A DNA stretch of 64,000 bases from G965195345 sp965277775. GTDB lineage: Bacteria > Pseudomonadota > Gammaproteobacteria > CAKMZV01. The notes under the pieces were generated by a model. The model did no database searches and had not been told where the DNA came from. It was given only the letters and a program-made list of their open reading frames with translations. Numbering within the stretch: the first letter of the stretch is position 1; every line of letters starts with the position of its first letter. A program made the translations under genes and the position numbers. Below, in pieces: positions 8,297-17,229 of this stretch. Location: positions 1,736,001 to 1,800,000 of the forward strand of contig OZ255843.1 of NCBI GenBank assembly GCA_965277775.1, in the 5' to 3' direction.

Positions 8297-10673
8297 TGGT
8301 TGAAGAATATTCCGTTTTGGGTATTTGAATGGCGGCGGGCATGGTAACAAAAGCGTGGGAAATGGCTTCTTCAATCCAACGTATGGGTACGATCTCTAAG
8401 GACTCTTTGATGTTATCAGGAATATCCACAAGGTGGCGTTTATTTTCAATGGGTATCAAGACTTTTTTGACGCCAGAACGACTGGCGGCTAACAGTTTGT
8501 GTTTGAGACCACCGACCGCTAAAACTTCACCACGCAAGGTGATTTCTCCTGTCATTGCAACATTGGCATGAATGGGTGTATTGGTTAAGGAGGAGGCGAT
8601 GCTTAATACCATTGCCACACCAGCACTGGGGCCATCTTTGGGCGTCGCGCCTTCGGGGACGTGGACGTGAAAATCTGTTTTGGTAAAGACGTCAAACTCC
8701 AAGCCTAATGCAATGTGCATGTGTTTGACCACACTCATGGCGGCTTCAATGGACTCTTTCATGACATCGCCCAGTTTGCCTGTGTAATTCAGTTTCCCTT
8801 TGCCGTTGTAGTTGGCGACTTCAATGGTCAGTATATCACCGCCTGAGGGGGTCCAAGCCAAACCTGTCACTTGTCCAACGCGATTATTGGTCGGCGCCAA
8901 ATCATATTTAAATTTGGGAACACCGAGTAACTCAACCAGATTGTTTGCGTTGATTTTTATTGGCGCTGTGGCCTCTTCTAAGGTCAGAGCCGTCACTGAT
9001 TTGCGACAAATTTTGGCGATCTCTCTTTCCAAATTACGAACACCGGCTTCACGGGTATGGTTGTGGATGATTGACATCAAAGATGATGGCGTAAATTGCA
9101 GTTCGCTACGCTTCAATCCATTTTGCTTAAATTGTTTGGGGATTAAATATTTTTTCGCAATTTTAATTTTCTCTGGGTCTGTGTAACCCGATAAATCAAT
9201 AATCTCCATGCGGTCGATCAGTGGTGCTGGTAAGTTCATGGTATTGGACGTGGCCAGAAACATCACGTTTGATAAATCGTACTCAATTTCTAAGTAGTGA
9301 TCACTGAAATGACAATTTTGTTCGGGATCCAATACTTCTAATAGCGCTGAGGCGGGATCCCCTCGAAAATCCATGCTCATCTTATCAATTTCATCCAACA
9401 AAAACAATGGATTGGTGGTGCCCACTTGTGCCATTTTTTGTAAGATGCGACCAGGCATTGAGCCAATGTACGTTCTTCGATGGCCTCTTATCTCGGCCTC
9501 ATCCCGAATGCCACCCAATGCCATACGGGCAAATTGACGACCTGTGGCGCGAGCAATGGATTCGGCCAAAGAAGTTTTACCAACGCCTGGTGGACCGACC
9601 AAACAAATAATTGAGCCACTATTAATCTGAGTGCGTTGTTGTACAGCAATGTGTTCAATGATCCGTTGTTTGATGTCTTCTAAACCATAGTGGGCTTTAT
9701 CAAGCACGGTTCGAGCTTTGTTAAGATTGGTGTTGATCTTGCTCTGTTTGGTCCAAGGCAATTGTAAGATGACATCCAAATAATTGCGGATCACAGAGGA
9801 TTCGGGTGATTGAGGGGAGGTGTTTTTAAATTTCTTTAATTCACGCTTTGCTTTTTCTAAGGCATGCGCTGGCAAATTTGCTTTTTGAATCATCTTTTGA
9901 TAGGCTTCAAACTCATCGTCTTCATCCGAATCATTGCCCATTTCTTCGCGAATGGCTTTAATCTTTTCATTGAGAAAATATTCTTTTTGGCTTTTCTCCA
10001 ATTTTGTTCTAACCTTAGAATTTATCTTCTTCTCAAGACTGTTTCGCTGCTGTAAAGAAGCGGTCAGTTGAATGGCGGCCTTGCAGCGAGAGACTACGTC
10101 AGTCTCGATCAAGATCTGTTGTTTTTCTTCAATTAAAAGCGGCAGGTTAGCGCAGATGGCATCAATATTTTGGCTGGTTGACTTGACAAAACTTTTGAAA
10201 TTATCAGTCTTTACTTTGCTGTTATCCTTTGCCAGTGTTTTGACATTTTGCTTGAGCAAATCAAACAAATTGGACAGTTCATCTGAGTCATTGTTGGTGT
10301 CAGTCAGAAGCTGAACCGTGGCTTGAATATGTGTTTTGCCGACATTGGGGGTTATTCTGATTCTATAGAGCCCTTCAACTAACACTTTTAAGGTGCCATC
10401 AGGCATTTTAAAACGTTGGATGATTCGCCCAATCGTTCCAATGTCATATAAATCTTTGGCTTCGGGGTATCTCAATTCCGACTTTTTTTGGCTGACCATG
10501 GCAATCAGCTTATTGGGTAATCGCTCAGATTTTTGCAAGGCTTTGACTGAGATTGAACGACCAACGAATAAAGGAATGACGGTTTTTGGAAAAACAACAA
10601 TATCGCGTAATGGCAATAGTGGAATCATGCCATTGTGTTTTTCAATAAAAGCTTGTACTTCGTTGGTATCCAT
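8283..10673 (-). CDS. lon: ATP-dependent Lon protease
   Basis: Lon is a cytosolic AAA+ serine protease that degrades misfolded and regulatory proteins. The 796 residues cover the N-terminal substrate domain (about 15-210), the AAA+ module with Walker A near residues 360-368 (GPPGVGKTS), and the C-terminal protease domain with the Ser683-Lys726 dyad (DGPSAG and GGLKHK). It lies 20 bases after clpX on the same strand, so both ATPases are probably one transcript. hupB, often downstream of lon, is replaced by a BamE-like gene. Confidence 0.97.
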   Translation of the reverse strand: MDTNEVQAFIEKHNGMIPLLPLRDIVVFPKTVIPLFVGRSISVKALQKSERLPNKLIAMVSQKKSELRYPEAKDLYDIGTIGRIIQRFKMPDGTLKVLVEGLYRIRITPNVGKTHIQATVQLLTDTNNDSDELSNLFDLLKQNVKTLAKDNSKVKTDNFKSFVKSTSQNIDAICANLPLLIEEKQQILIETDVVSRCKAAIQLTASLQQRNSLEKKINSKVRTKLEKSQKEYFLNEKIKAIREEMGNDSDEDDEFEAYQKMIQKANLPAHALEKAKRELKKFKNTSPQSPESSVIRNYLDVILQLPWTKQSKINTNLNKARTVLDKAHYGLEDIKQRIIEHIAVQQRTQINSGSIICLVGPPGVGKTSLAESIARATGRQFARMALGGIRDEAEIRGHRRTYIGSMPGRILQKMAQVGTTNPLFLLDEIDKMSMDFRGDPASALLEVLDPEQNCHFSDHYLEIEYDLSNVMFLATSNTMNLPAPLIDRMEIIDLSGYTDPEKIKIAKKYLIPKQFKQNGLKRSELQFTPSSLMSIIHNHTREAGVRNLEREIAKICRKSVTALTLEEATAPIKINANNLVELLGVPKFKYDLAPTNNRVGQVTGLAWTPSGGDILTIEVANYNGKGKLNYTGKLGDVMKESIEAAMSVVKHMHIALGLEFDVFTKTDFHVHVPEGATPKDGPSAGVAMVLSIASSLTNTPIHANVAMTGEITLRGEVLAVGGLKHKLLAASRSGVKKVLIPIENKRHLVDIPDNIKESLEIVPIRWIEEAISHAFVTMPAAIQIPKTEYSSTNVHH

Positions 10674-10693
10674 ATAGATTACGTGGTTTTAAA

Positions 10694-11965
10694 TTATGAT
10701 GCTTGCTTATTGACAGGGACTTGTTTATGGGTTTTTTTATAAATCATCTTAGGAGGTTTCTTCCCATTGACGCAATCCTTATCAATGATAACTTTGACAA
10801 GATCGGGTTGTGAGGGCACCTCAAACATCGTGTCTAACAATATATTTTCTAATACCGTACGCAAACCACGCGCCCCTGTTTTTCGCTTAAGTGTTATCTG
10901 GGCAATATTTTTAATGGCCGTGCTGGTGAAATCAAGTTCGATCTTATTGAGCGCAAACAACTTTTGATATTGTTTGACCAAAGCATTTTTTGGCTTTGTT
11001 AATACATCGATCAGGGCAGATTCACTCAGCGGTCTTAAAACCGCAAGAATGGGCAAACGGCCCACAAATTCGGGAATGAGTCCATATCTCATCAAGTCGT
11101 CGTCTAAAATGTCTTTGGCGTGTACTTCAAAAGAATTTTCCGTCTCTTGTTGATCGATGCGGGCTTTAAAACCAATTTGTTGGTGATTAATCACTCGATT
11201 AGCAACGATTTTTTCAATACCATCAAAGGCGCCGCCGCAAATAAACAAAATGTTATGGGTATTGATGGTAATGTTTTCTTGCTGTGGATGTTTTCTGCCG
11301 CCTCGGGGTGGCACACTCGCTGTGGTGCCTTCAATGAGTTTGAGCAAGGCTTGCTGAACGCCTTCGCCTGAAACATCGCGGGTGATTGAAGGATTTTCAG
11401 ATTTTCGGCCAATTTTGTCAATTTCATCGATGAAGATGATGCCTTTTTCGGCTTGAGAGACGTCAAAATCGCATGTTTGTAATAATCGTTGCAGAATGCT
11501 TTCTACATCGTCACCAACATAACCTGATTCTGTAAGTGTGGTTGCATCAGCAATGGTGAAGGGTACTTTGAGGAATCGCGCCATAGTCTGGGCTAATAGG
11601 GTTTTGCCACAACCGGTTGGTCCAACTAACAACACATTGCTTTTTGTTAGCTCGGTATCATCGATGTCTGACTCCATAGAAATGAAGCGTTGATAGTGGT
11701 TATAGACGGTGACCGCGAGTATTTTCTTTGCATCATCTTGATCGATGACATATTTATCAAGAACCTCGTGTATTTCTCTGGGGGTTGGTAGATTTTTCAG
11801 TAAATTAATCTTTTTCTGCGGATTTGTGCCGTCATGAATGATGTCATTACAAAATTCAACACATTCATTGCAGATATACACCGATGGTCCGGCGATTAGA
11901 TTGCCGACTTCTTTCTGAGATTTACCACAGAAAGAGCAGCTCATTGATGTTTTGGTTGCGCTCAT
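10694..11965 (-). CDS. clpX: ATP-dependent Clp protease ATP-binding subunit ClpX
   Basis: ClpX is the AAA+ unfoldase that feeds substrates to ClpP. Of its 423 residues, Cys10, Cys13, Cys32 and Cys35 form the N-terminal zinc-binding domain. Walker A is at 115-122 (GPTGCGKT), Walker B is the FIDEIDK segment, and the pore loop GYVGDD is visible. The usual upstream partner clpP, and tig before it, are absent: the next gene upstream is an unrelated NUDIX hydrolase about 135 bases away. ClpP must be encoded elsewhere or missing. Confidence 0.97.
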   Translation of the reverse strand: MSATKTSMSCSFCGKSQKEVGNLIAGPSVYICNECVEFCNDIIHDGTNPQKKINLLKNLPTPREIHEVLDKYVIDQDDAKKILAVTVYNHYQRFISMESDIDDTELTKSNVLLVGPTGCGKTLLAQTMARFLKVPFTIADATTLTESGYVGDDVESILQRLLQTCDFDVSQAEKGIIFIDEIDKIGRKSENPSITRDVSGEGVQQALLKLIEGTTASVPPRGGRKHPQQENITINTHNILFICGGAFDGIEKIVANRVINHQQIGFKARIDQQETENSFEVHAKDILDDDLMRYGLIPEFVGRLPILAVLRPLSESALIDVLTKPKNALVKQYQKLFALNKIELDFTSTAIKNIAQITLKRKTGARGLRTVLENILLDTMFEVPSQPDLVKVIIDKDCVNGKKPPKMIYKKTHKQVPVNKQAS

Positions 11966-12032
11966 ATTTTTAGGGGTAACAATTGTGTTTTTTTAAATCC
12001 AGCCATTACTAATTCTCACAGTTGAGGCTGTT

Positions 12033-12038
12033 ATTATA
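12033..12038 (-). promoter_or_regulatory. Candidate -10 element upstream of clpX-lon
   Basis: On the minus strand the sequence reads a perfect TATAAT about 70 bases before the clpX start. No convincing -35 hexamer or sigma-32-type box lies at proper spacing, so this is weak support for a promoter in the 135-base gap upstream of clpX. Confidence 0.3.
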
Positions 12039-12100
12039 CGGTCAGATGTGGATTTTTCTACTAAACTGTTGTAAGAAATGCCGTTAAAGCTGTGATTTTG

Positions 12101-12859
12101 TTATTTTAATGGGGTGAAAATTTCATAATCTGAGGGTGATATATGATAACCTTCAATTTTTTGTGAAGTTAAAGGTTGGTTGTTCAGAGCACAAGCGAGC
12201 AAATGTTTGTTAAAAGTACTGATGTGCCGATTCGCTAAAAAAGCATCGATCGGCATCCATTGAGCACGGGCAATTTCTTCAACCTCTCTTTCTATTTCAA
12301 AGCTATTGGGTTCAAGCATGCAAACCACGTAGAGATTAGAGGTGCCAAACTGTCCAAAATGATGATGACGAATATTCACAATGCCAGAAAAAGTGGTTTG
12401 AATGCCTGTTTCTTCCAATATTTCTCGAACAATGCCCGTTGCGATGTCTTCGTGTTTCTCGAGCATACCGCCAGGGAATTTGAAGTAATTAGGGCGCTTT
12501 TGTGCATCTTGTTGCTCAACCACTGTTAAGACGGCGCGATCGGCATTTATGACAATACCGCCCACGCCAACCGTATGGGATGCGAAAGAAGGGATGGTGG
12601 CGTTATTGCGCAATGCCTTTATCAGAAGAACTTCGTGGCTATAGCAATGATGAAAGCTAAACCCTTGGGCTATAGCTGTTGGGATGAGATGGGCTTGATG
12701 AGACTGAAACGGCAGCCAGACCACTTTGACCTTTTCGTTTTGCCAATGTTTTAACGATTCAGCCAATTGTTGTTTAAAATAGGCGTCTGAATCGGGTAAG
12801 TTTGTTGATGGGATGAACATCCCGTCATACTTATTGCGGTGACCTTGAAGGCAAGCCAT
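12101..12859 (-). CDS. NUDIX hydrolase with NUDT6-type pre-NUDIX domain
   Basis: NUDIX enzymes cleave nucleoside diphosphates linked to another group. The NUDIX box spans about residues 130-153 (GGMLEKHED, then REILEETGI), with the expected Gly, Arg and Glu residues. Residues 1-90 are not a usual NUDIX extension: they resemble the pre-NUDIX region of human NUDT6 and plant NUDX2/6/7 (KYDGMFIP, LKHWQNEKVKVVWLP, then an HxVGVGG strand opening the NUDIX fold). Keeping the 12859 start retains this domain. The substrate is unknown. It starts five bases after the OsmC gene and is probably co-transcribed with it. Confidence 0.8.
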   Translation of the reverse strand: MACLQGHRNKYDGMFIPSTNLPDSDAYFKQQLAESLKHWQNEKVKVVWLPFQSHQAHLIPTAIAQGFSFHHCYSHEVLLIKALRNNATIPSFASHTVGVGGIVINADRAVLTVVEQQDAQKRPNYFKFPGGMLEKHEDIATGIVREILEETGIQTTFSGIVNIRHHHFGQFGTSNLYVVCMLEPNSFEIEREVEEIARAQWMPIDAFLANRHISTFNKHLLACALNNQPLTSQKIEGYHISPSDYEIFTPLK

Positions 12860-12864
12860 ACTGT

Positions 12865-13338
12865 TTATAGGGGACTGATTTCAGTAACGACTTTGGTTAT
12901 GATCGAATTAGCAATGAAGCATTGTTGGTGCGCTTGGTGGTGCATCTTTTCTAACTGTTCGATGCTCGGTTTCTGCTGATCGTCGGCAAAGGTAATTTTG
13001 GGTTTGAGCTTTATGGTATCAATAAAAAGACGGCCATCAACATCTTTTGCCATAGTGCCTGTTGCTTCATCCAAGTAACCATCAATCAGATAACGATTTT
13101 TTGCGGCAATGGCCAGAAAAAATAGCATGTGGCAACTGGACACGGCGGCAACAAAGGCTTCTTCAGGGTCAACATTGGCTTCTATGGCATAAGGTATGGG
13201 AACAATGTGCGGTGAAGCAGAAGCTTGGACGGTGATGCCCCCATCAAAAACCCATTGATGCCCTCTGCTGTAGCGGTTATTGAGAAAATCGTCGGAGGGC
13301 GCTCTGCACCACTGTACTTTAGAAATAAATTCTGCCAT
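12865..13338 (-). CDS. OsmC-family peroxiredoxin-like protein
   Basis: OsmC/Ohr proteins reduce organic hydroperoxides with two cysteines. This 157-residue protein has the helix segment DPEEAFVAAVSSCH with Cys69 and a second cysteine, Cys140, in the AHQQC segment: the expected peroxidatic/resolving pair. The fold order (N-terminal strand, long central helix with the first Cys, C-terminal helix with the second) fits. It is likely cytoplasmic. The gene is divergent from the uronate dehydrogenase-like gene and followed immediately by the NUDIX gene, suggesting a small stress-related operon. Confidence 0.85.
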   Translation of the reverse strand: MAEFISKVQWCRAPSDDFLNNRYSRGHQWVFDGGITVQASASPHIVPIPYAIEANVDPEEAFVAAVSSCHMLFFLAIAAKNRYLIDGYLDEATGTMAKDVDGRLFIDTIKLKPKITFADDQQKPSIEQLEKMHHQAHQQCFIANSIITKVVTEISPL

Positions 13339-13463
13339 ATTTGCTTGGATTTAAATAATCATTGGATTATATGCTTAGTCGCAGGGCGAATCAACGTGAA
13401 TGAATGGACGCTTTGAATACTTGCCGAATAAGCGTATTGAGCTGTAGCTGTTGGTGCTGAGTG

Positions 13464-13490
13464 TTGCTAACAATGATGATGGCATATAAT
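13464..13490 (+). promoter_or_regulatory. Candidate promoter for the uronate dehydrogenase-like gene
   Basis: A perfect TATAAT (13485-13490) is preceded by TTGCTA (13464-13469) at a short 15-base spacing. It lies about 100 bases before the chosen start in the divergent gap with the OsmC gene. Sequence match only. Confidence 0.35.
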
Positions 13491-13592
13491 GTATTCCGTC
13501 AAAATCACCTGAATGGTTGTTCAATCTCAAGACAGATTCAGTTTGACAGCAATGAAACATCGTTCAACAGTAATATTATAAGAGGAAAGCAA

Positions 13593-14429
13593 ATGCAGAA
13601 AATCGTATTAACGGGCGCTGCAGGAAATTTAGGGTCTTATCTGCGCGAACCCTTGAGTTTGATGGCTGACCAATTGGTGTCTTCCGATCTGGTTGACGAC
13701 ATTGGTCAATGCTATCCCAAAGAAACCTATGTCAAGGCAGATTTGACTCAATTAGATGAAATGCTTGCCTTGTTAGAAGGGGCGGATATGGTCGTTCATT
13801 TCGGCGCCATCGTCGATGAAGCGCCATTTGAAACCCTCTTAGGGCCGAATTTTATTGGGGCCTATAATGTTTGGGAAGCCGCGTATCGAAATGCCTTAAG
13901 ACGAGTGGTGTATGCCAGCTCGATTCATGTGGTGGGCATGCATTCTAAAATGAAATCCATTGATGTCAATCTCAGCCATCGCCCAGATACTTTCTATGGA
14001 TTGGCAAAGTGTTTTGCCGAAGACCTTGCCCGTATGTATTGGGACAAACGACAATTAGAAGCCGTTTGTTTGCGTATCTGTTCTTGTACCCAAGTAAGCA
14101 ATGCTCGTGCGCTTGGGACTTGGCTCTCATACGAAGATTTAATTCATCTGGTGGAGCGGGCGATCGATACGCCAACCACAGGATTTTCTGTGGTTTATGG
14201 GGTTTCAAAAAACGACCGCAGTCCATTCGATAATAGCGAAGCGAATCACCTTGGATATAGACCTAAAAGTAATGCTGAGCAATATGCCCAACAAATTTTG
14301 ACTGAAACACCAACTCAAGCGACTGGCGACCCAGAACACAGTTGTATTGGTGGTCCCTTTGCTTCGGTTGAATTGGGTCAAAACATCGTATCGTCAATGG
14401 ATATTATCGATGATTCAAAAAAACGTTAA
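13593..14429 (+). CDS. NAD-dependent epimerase/dehydratase-fold protein, probable uronate dehydrogenase
   Basis: This extended SDR of 278 residues has the NAD-binding motif GAAGNLG at residues 8-14 and a catalytic Tyr-x3-Lys in FYGLAKCF. Several segments follow the uronate dehydrogenase (Udh) pattern: RPDTFYGLAK, ARMYWDKRQLEAVCLRI, GTWLSYEDL and NHLGYRPKS. Udh oxidises galacturonate or glucuronate to the aldarolactone. I start at the ATG at 13593, with AGAGGA seven bases upstream; a reading from 13461 adds residues with no homology. The window also makes UDP-glucuronate, so uronates are relevant here, but no aldarate catabolism genes are adjacent. Confidence 0.65.
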   Translation: MQKIVLTGAAGNLGSYLREPLSLMADQLVSSDLVDDIGQCYPKETYVKADLTQLDEMLALLEGADMVVHFGAIVDEAPFETLLGPNFIGAYNVWEAAYRNALRRVVYASSIHVVGMHSKMKSIDVNLSHRPDTFYGLAKCFAEDLARMYWDKRQLEAVCLRICSCTQVSNARALGTWLSYEDLIHLVERAIDTPTTGFSVVYGVSKNDRSPFDNSEANHLGYRPKSNAEQYAQQILTETPTQATGDPEHSCIGGPFASVELGQNIVSSMDIIDDSKKR

Positions 14430-14547
14430 GCGATTGCTGTACCTGACGTGAAGGATTGGTTAAAATTAGGGCATATTTTGTGGGACCATTGTTTGATTCA
14501 TTCAGGTCATCTTGTCCTTAACTTAAGCGGTAAAACATACACCTAAC

Positions 14548-14556
14548 TGTTAGAAT
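14548..14556 (+). promoter_or_regulatory. Candidate extended -10 promoter for ssb
   Basis: TG-T-TAGAAT (14548-14556) matches the extended -10 pattern, about 80 bases ahead of ssb. No clear -35 and no LexA-type operator (CTGT-N8-ACAG) were found in the 208-base gap. Confidence 0.3.
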
Positions 14557-14637
14557 GTCGTCTCAACAAGCGCGTTCTAATGAGTCAATTATTATTTTTA
14601 GAACAATTCATTTCTGAAAGAGGAGAGTATAAATTCA

Positions 14638-15117
14638 ATGCGTGGAGTAAATAAAGTCATATTAATTGGGAACTTGGGGCAAGACCCTGAGAAAAAAACG
14701 GCAAACAATGGAAATTCTATTGCAATCATCAGCATTGCGACCAGTGATTCCTGGAAAGATAAAAGTACAGGTGAAATCCGAGAACGAACCGAATGGCACA
14801 GAGTTGTGTTCTTTGGTCGAGTGGCCGATGTGGTTTGTGAGTATGCGCACAAAGGTTCAAAAATTTATGTTGAGGGCCGATTAGCCACGCGTAAATGGCA
14901 AGCTCAAGACGGCTCAGATCGATACACCACTGAAGTCGTGGTAGATATCGCCGGTTCCATGCAATTGTTAGACCCTGCGAAACATCGGGGAACCGACCAA
15001 TCCGCTTATGGCCAGCAATCAGCGCCACAACAGGCCACTCAAAGAGCACAACCATCGCCTACGGCTCAACAAACGCCAGAGTTAGACAGCAACTTTGATG
15101 ACAACATCCCATTTTAG
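14638..15117 (+). CDS. ssb: Single-stranded DNA-binding protein
   Basis: SSB coats single-stranded DNA and recruits replication and repair proteins. Residues 1-110 form the OB fold, beginning MRGVNKVILIGNLGQDPE and containing EWHRVVFFGR and KIYVEGRL. Residues 115-150 are a Gln/Ala/Pro-rich linker. The last six residues are DDNIPF, the acidic-aromatic tip that binds partner proteins. The 159-residue length is typical. An AGAGGAGAG site lies upstream of the ATG. Divergent uvrA, common beside ssb in enterics, is not present. Confidence 0.97.
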   Translation: MRGVNKVILIGNLGQDPEKKTANNGNSIAIISIATSDSWKDKSTGEIRERTEWHRVVFFGRVADVVCEYAHKGSKIYVEGRLATRKWQAQDGSDRYTTEVVVDIAGSMQLLDPAKHRGTDQSAYGQQSAPQQATQRAQPSPTAQQTPELDSNFDDNIPF

Positions 15118-15275
15118 ATTGTTTTTAAAATAGGACAGATCATCCCCTTAGATCCACGCTTTGGGGATTTTAACTCAGTGGCTTTGAATAGGACTGTGGG
15201 TGATAAAAGCCAAACGACCTGAGAAACATTTTTTTCAGAGTCATCCTCCGAACAAAATGCTCAATGTTTTCGCTT

Positions 15276-16955
15276 TTAGAATAAACCGATCACTTCATTT
15301 GCTTTGTTGAAGCCCATTTTCTCTGCAGCTGGCGTGCGCGGTAGCCCAGGCATGGTCATGACACTGCCACAAATGGCGACAACGAATCCAGCACCACCCG
15401 ATAAACGCACTTCACGCACTTCAAGTTGATGGCCGGAAGGCGCACCAATTAATTGTTCATTGGTCGAAAAGCTATAAGGTGTTTTGGCGACACAGATCGG
15501 GTAATCGGCATAGCCTTGGTCTTGCCAGACTTTTAACTGATTATGAACGGCTTGACTGGCACTGGCACCCGCCGCACCGTATATGGATTTAGCGATAAGA
15601 TCAATTTTGCTGAAGAGATTCAACTGACCGTTATTTTCGTATAAGAATTTGAAGTTATTCTTTTGGTCACATAATTTCACGGTCGCTTCGGCCAATTCGG
15701 TAACCCCTGCAGACCCGTTTGCCCAATGTTCAGCAAGAACAGTTTCAACGCCGTAATTGTTTTGCGTGAATTGTTTGATGCACTCAATTTCTTCTTCAGT
15801 ATCACCGGTAAAAGCATTAAGTGCAACCACCGCAGGTAATCCAAATTTGGTCATATTTTCTAAATGACGCCCCAAGTTGACCAAACCGCTTTGTACCGCA
15901 GCCACATTCGGTGTTGAATAATCGCCTTTGGTGACACCGCCATGCGCTTTGAGCGCTCGAACCGTCGCAACAATGACCACTACATTGGGTTTTAAGTCTC
16001 CTTCTCTACACTTAATGTCGATGAATTTTTCTGCCCCCAAGTCTGCACCAAAACCAGCTTCGGTCACAACATAATCGGTTAATTTCAAAGCCGACTTGGT
16101 CGCAATCAATGAATTACAGCCGTGGGCGATATTGGCAAAGGGTCCACCGTGAACAAATGCGGGATTGTTTTCCAGTGTTTGCACCAAATTGGGTTCAATG
16201 GCGTTTTTGAGTAACACACTCATGGCACCAGTCACGTTGAGTTGGCCGGCTTTAACGGGGAGATTCTTTTTGTTGTAGCCGATGACAATGTTGCTCAAGC
16301 GTCTTTCCAAATCATCACGATTTTTAGCCAAACATAGGATGGCCATCACTTCAGAAGCCACCGTAATATCAAAGCCTGCTTCTCTTGGGAAGCCATTGGC
16401 CTTACCTCCGAGCGCAATCACAATGTCGCGCAATGATCGATCGTTCATGTCCAAAACACGTCGCCATTGCACTTTACGAATGTCAATATCTAAGCTATTC
16501 CCCCAATGGATGTGGTTGTCAATTGCGGCCGATAGTAAATTGTGCGCTGCAGTAATGGCGTGGAAATCACCAGTAAAATGTAGGTTGATGTCTTCCATCG
16601 GAACCACCTGAGATAAGCCACCGCCAGCAGCACCGCCTTTCATACCGAAGCATGGCCCCAAAGAGGGCTCGCGCAGGCAAGTCATGGCATTTTTACCTAT
16701 ACGATTCAGCCCATCAGTGAGTCCGATGGTCGTCGTGGTTTTGCCTTCACCCAATGAAGTTGGGCTGATTGCTGTGACAAGAATCAATTTTGCATTTGGA
16801 TTCTTAGGCAATGACTCTAGGTATTCCAAATTGATTTTGGCCTTGGTATGCCCATAGGGTTCCAAATGCTGTTTATCTATGCTTAGACGATCTTTGGCAA
16901 GTTCATCAATGGGTAACATTTTGGCTTTTCTGGCAATATCGATATCTGTCAACAT
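15276..16955 (-). CDS. fhs: Formate-tetrahydrofolate ligase
   Basis: Fhs (formyl-THF synthetase) makes 10-formyl-THF from formate, THF and ATP, feeding purine and methionyl-tRNA formylation pools. The 559-residue length is normal. The nucleotide-binding loop SPTSLGEGKTTTTIGL is near residue 65, and the family segments CLREPSLGPCFGMKGGAAGGG and NPAFVHGGPFANIAHGCNS are present. The start at 16955 is supported by AGAGGAA a few bases upstream. Many gammaproteobacteria lack Fhs and rely on FolD alone, so this implies formate assimilation or disposal. It is divergent from asnB across 274 bases. Confidence 0.97.
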   Translation of the reverse strand: MLTDIDIARKAKMLPIDELAKDRLSIDKQHLEPYGHTKAKINLEYLESLPKNPNAKLILVTAISPTSLGEGKTTTTIGLTDGLNRIGKNAMTCLREPSLGPCFGMKGGAAGGGLSQVVPMEDINLHFTGDFHAITAAHNLLSAAIDNHIHWGNSLDIDIRKVQWRRVLDMNDRSLRDIVIALGGKANGFPREAGFDITVASEVMAILCLAKNRDDLERRLSNIVIGYNKKNLPVKAGQLNVTGAMSVLLKNAIEPNLVQTLENNPAFVHGGPFANIAHGCNSLIATKSALKLTDYVVTEAGFGADLGAEKFIDIKCREGDLKPNVVVIVATVRALKAHGGVTKGDYSTPNVAAVQSGLVNLGRHLENMTKFGLPAVVALNAFTGDTEEEIECIKQFTQNNYGVETVLAEHWANGSAGVTELAEATVKLCDQKNNFKFLYENNGQLNLFSKIDLIAKSIYGAAGASASQAVHNQLKVWQDQGYADYPICVAKTPYSFSTNEQLIGAPSGHQLEVREVRLSGGAGFVVAICGSVMTMPGLPRTPAAEKMGFNKANEVIGLF

Positions 16956-17229
16956 ACGGATTCCTCTAATTGTGTTGTTTTACTGATTACTCAATTGAGA
17001 TTTGACTCAATTGGGCGATGCAACTTTGCGATGTATATGGCATTCATTTTATACACCAAATATTTCGATATTCTAACGTATAGAGCGATGTTGCATTGAA
17101 TTTTACAAAAAGTGCCTGCGTTGAGGCTTTTAAATATCTTTCTATGAGCGAGGCTTTAATCATTACCTGCGATTGAGGCAGTCAATGTTATACAATGCTG
17201 ATGAAAATTTTTTAATACAGGGATGATGG

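Noticed and set aside
15142..15171. ATCCCC/GGGGAT repeat downstream of ssb as a terminator
   Set aside because: A six-base stem with a 15-base loop and only four T after it is too weak to call.
17173..17196. TTGAGG and TACAAT as an asnB promoter
   Set aside because: The spacing is only 12 bases; an extended -10 reading (TGT-TATACA) is possible but unsupported by a -35.
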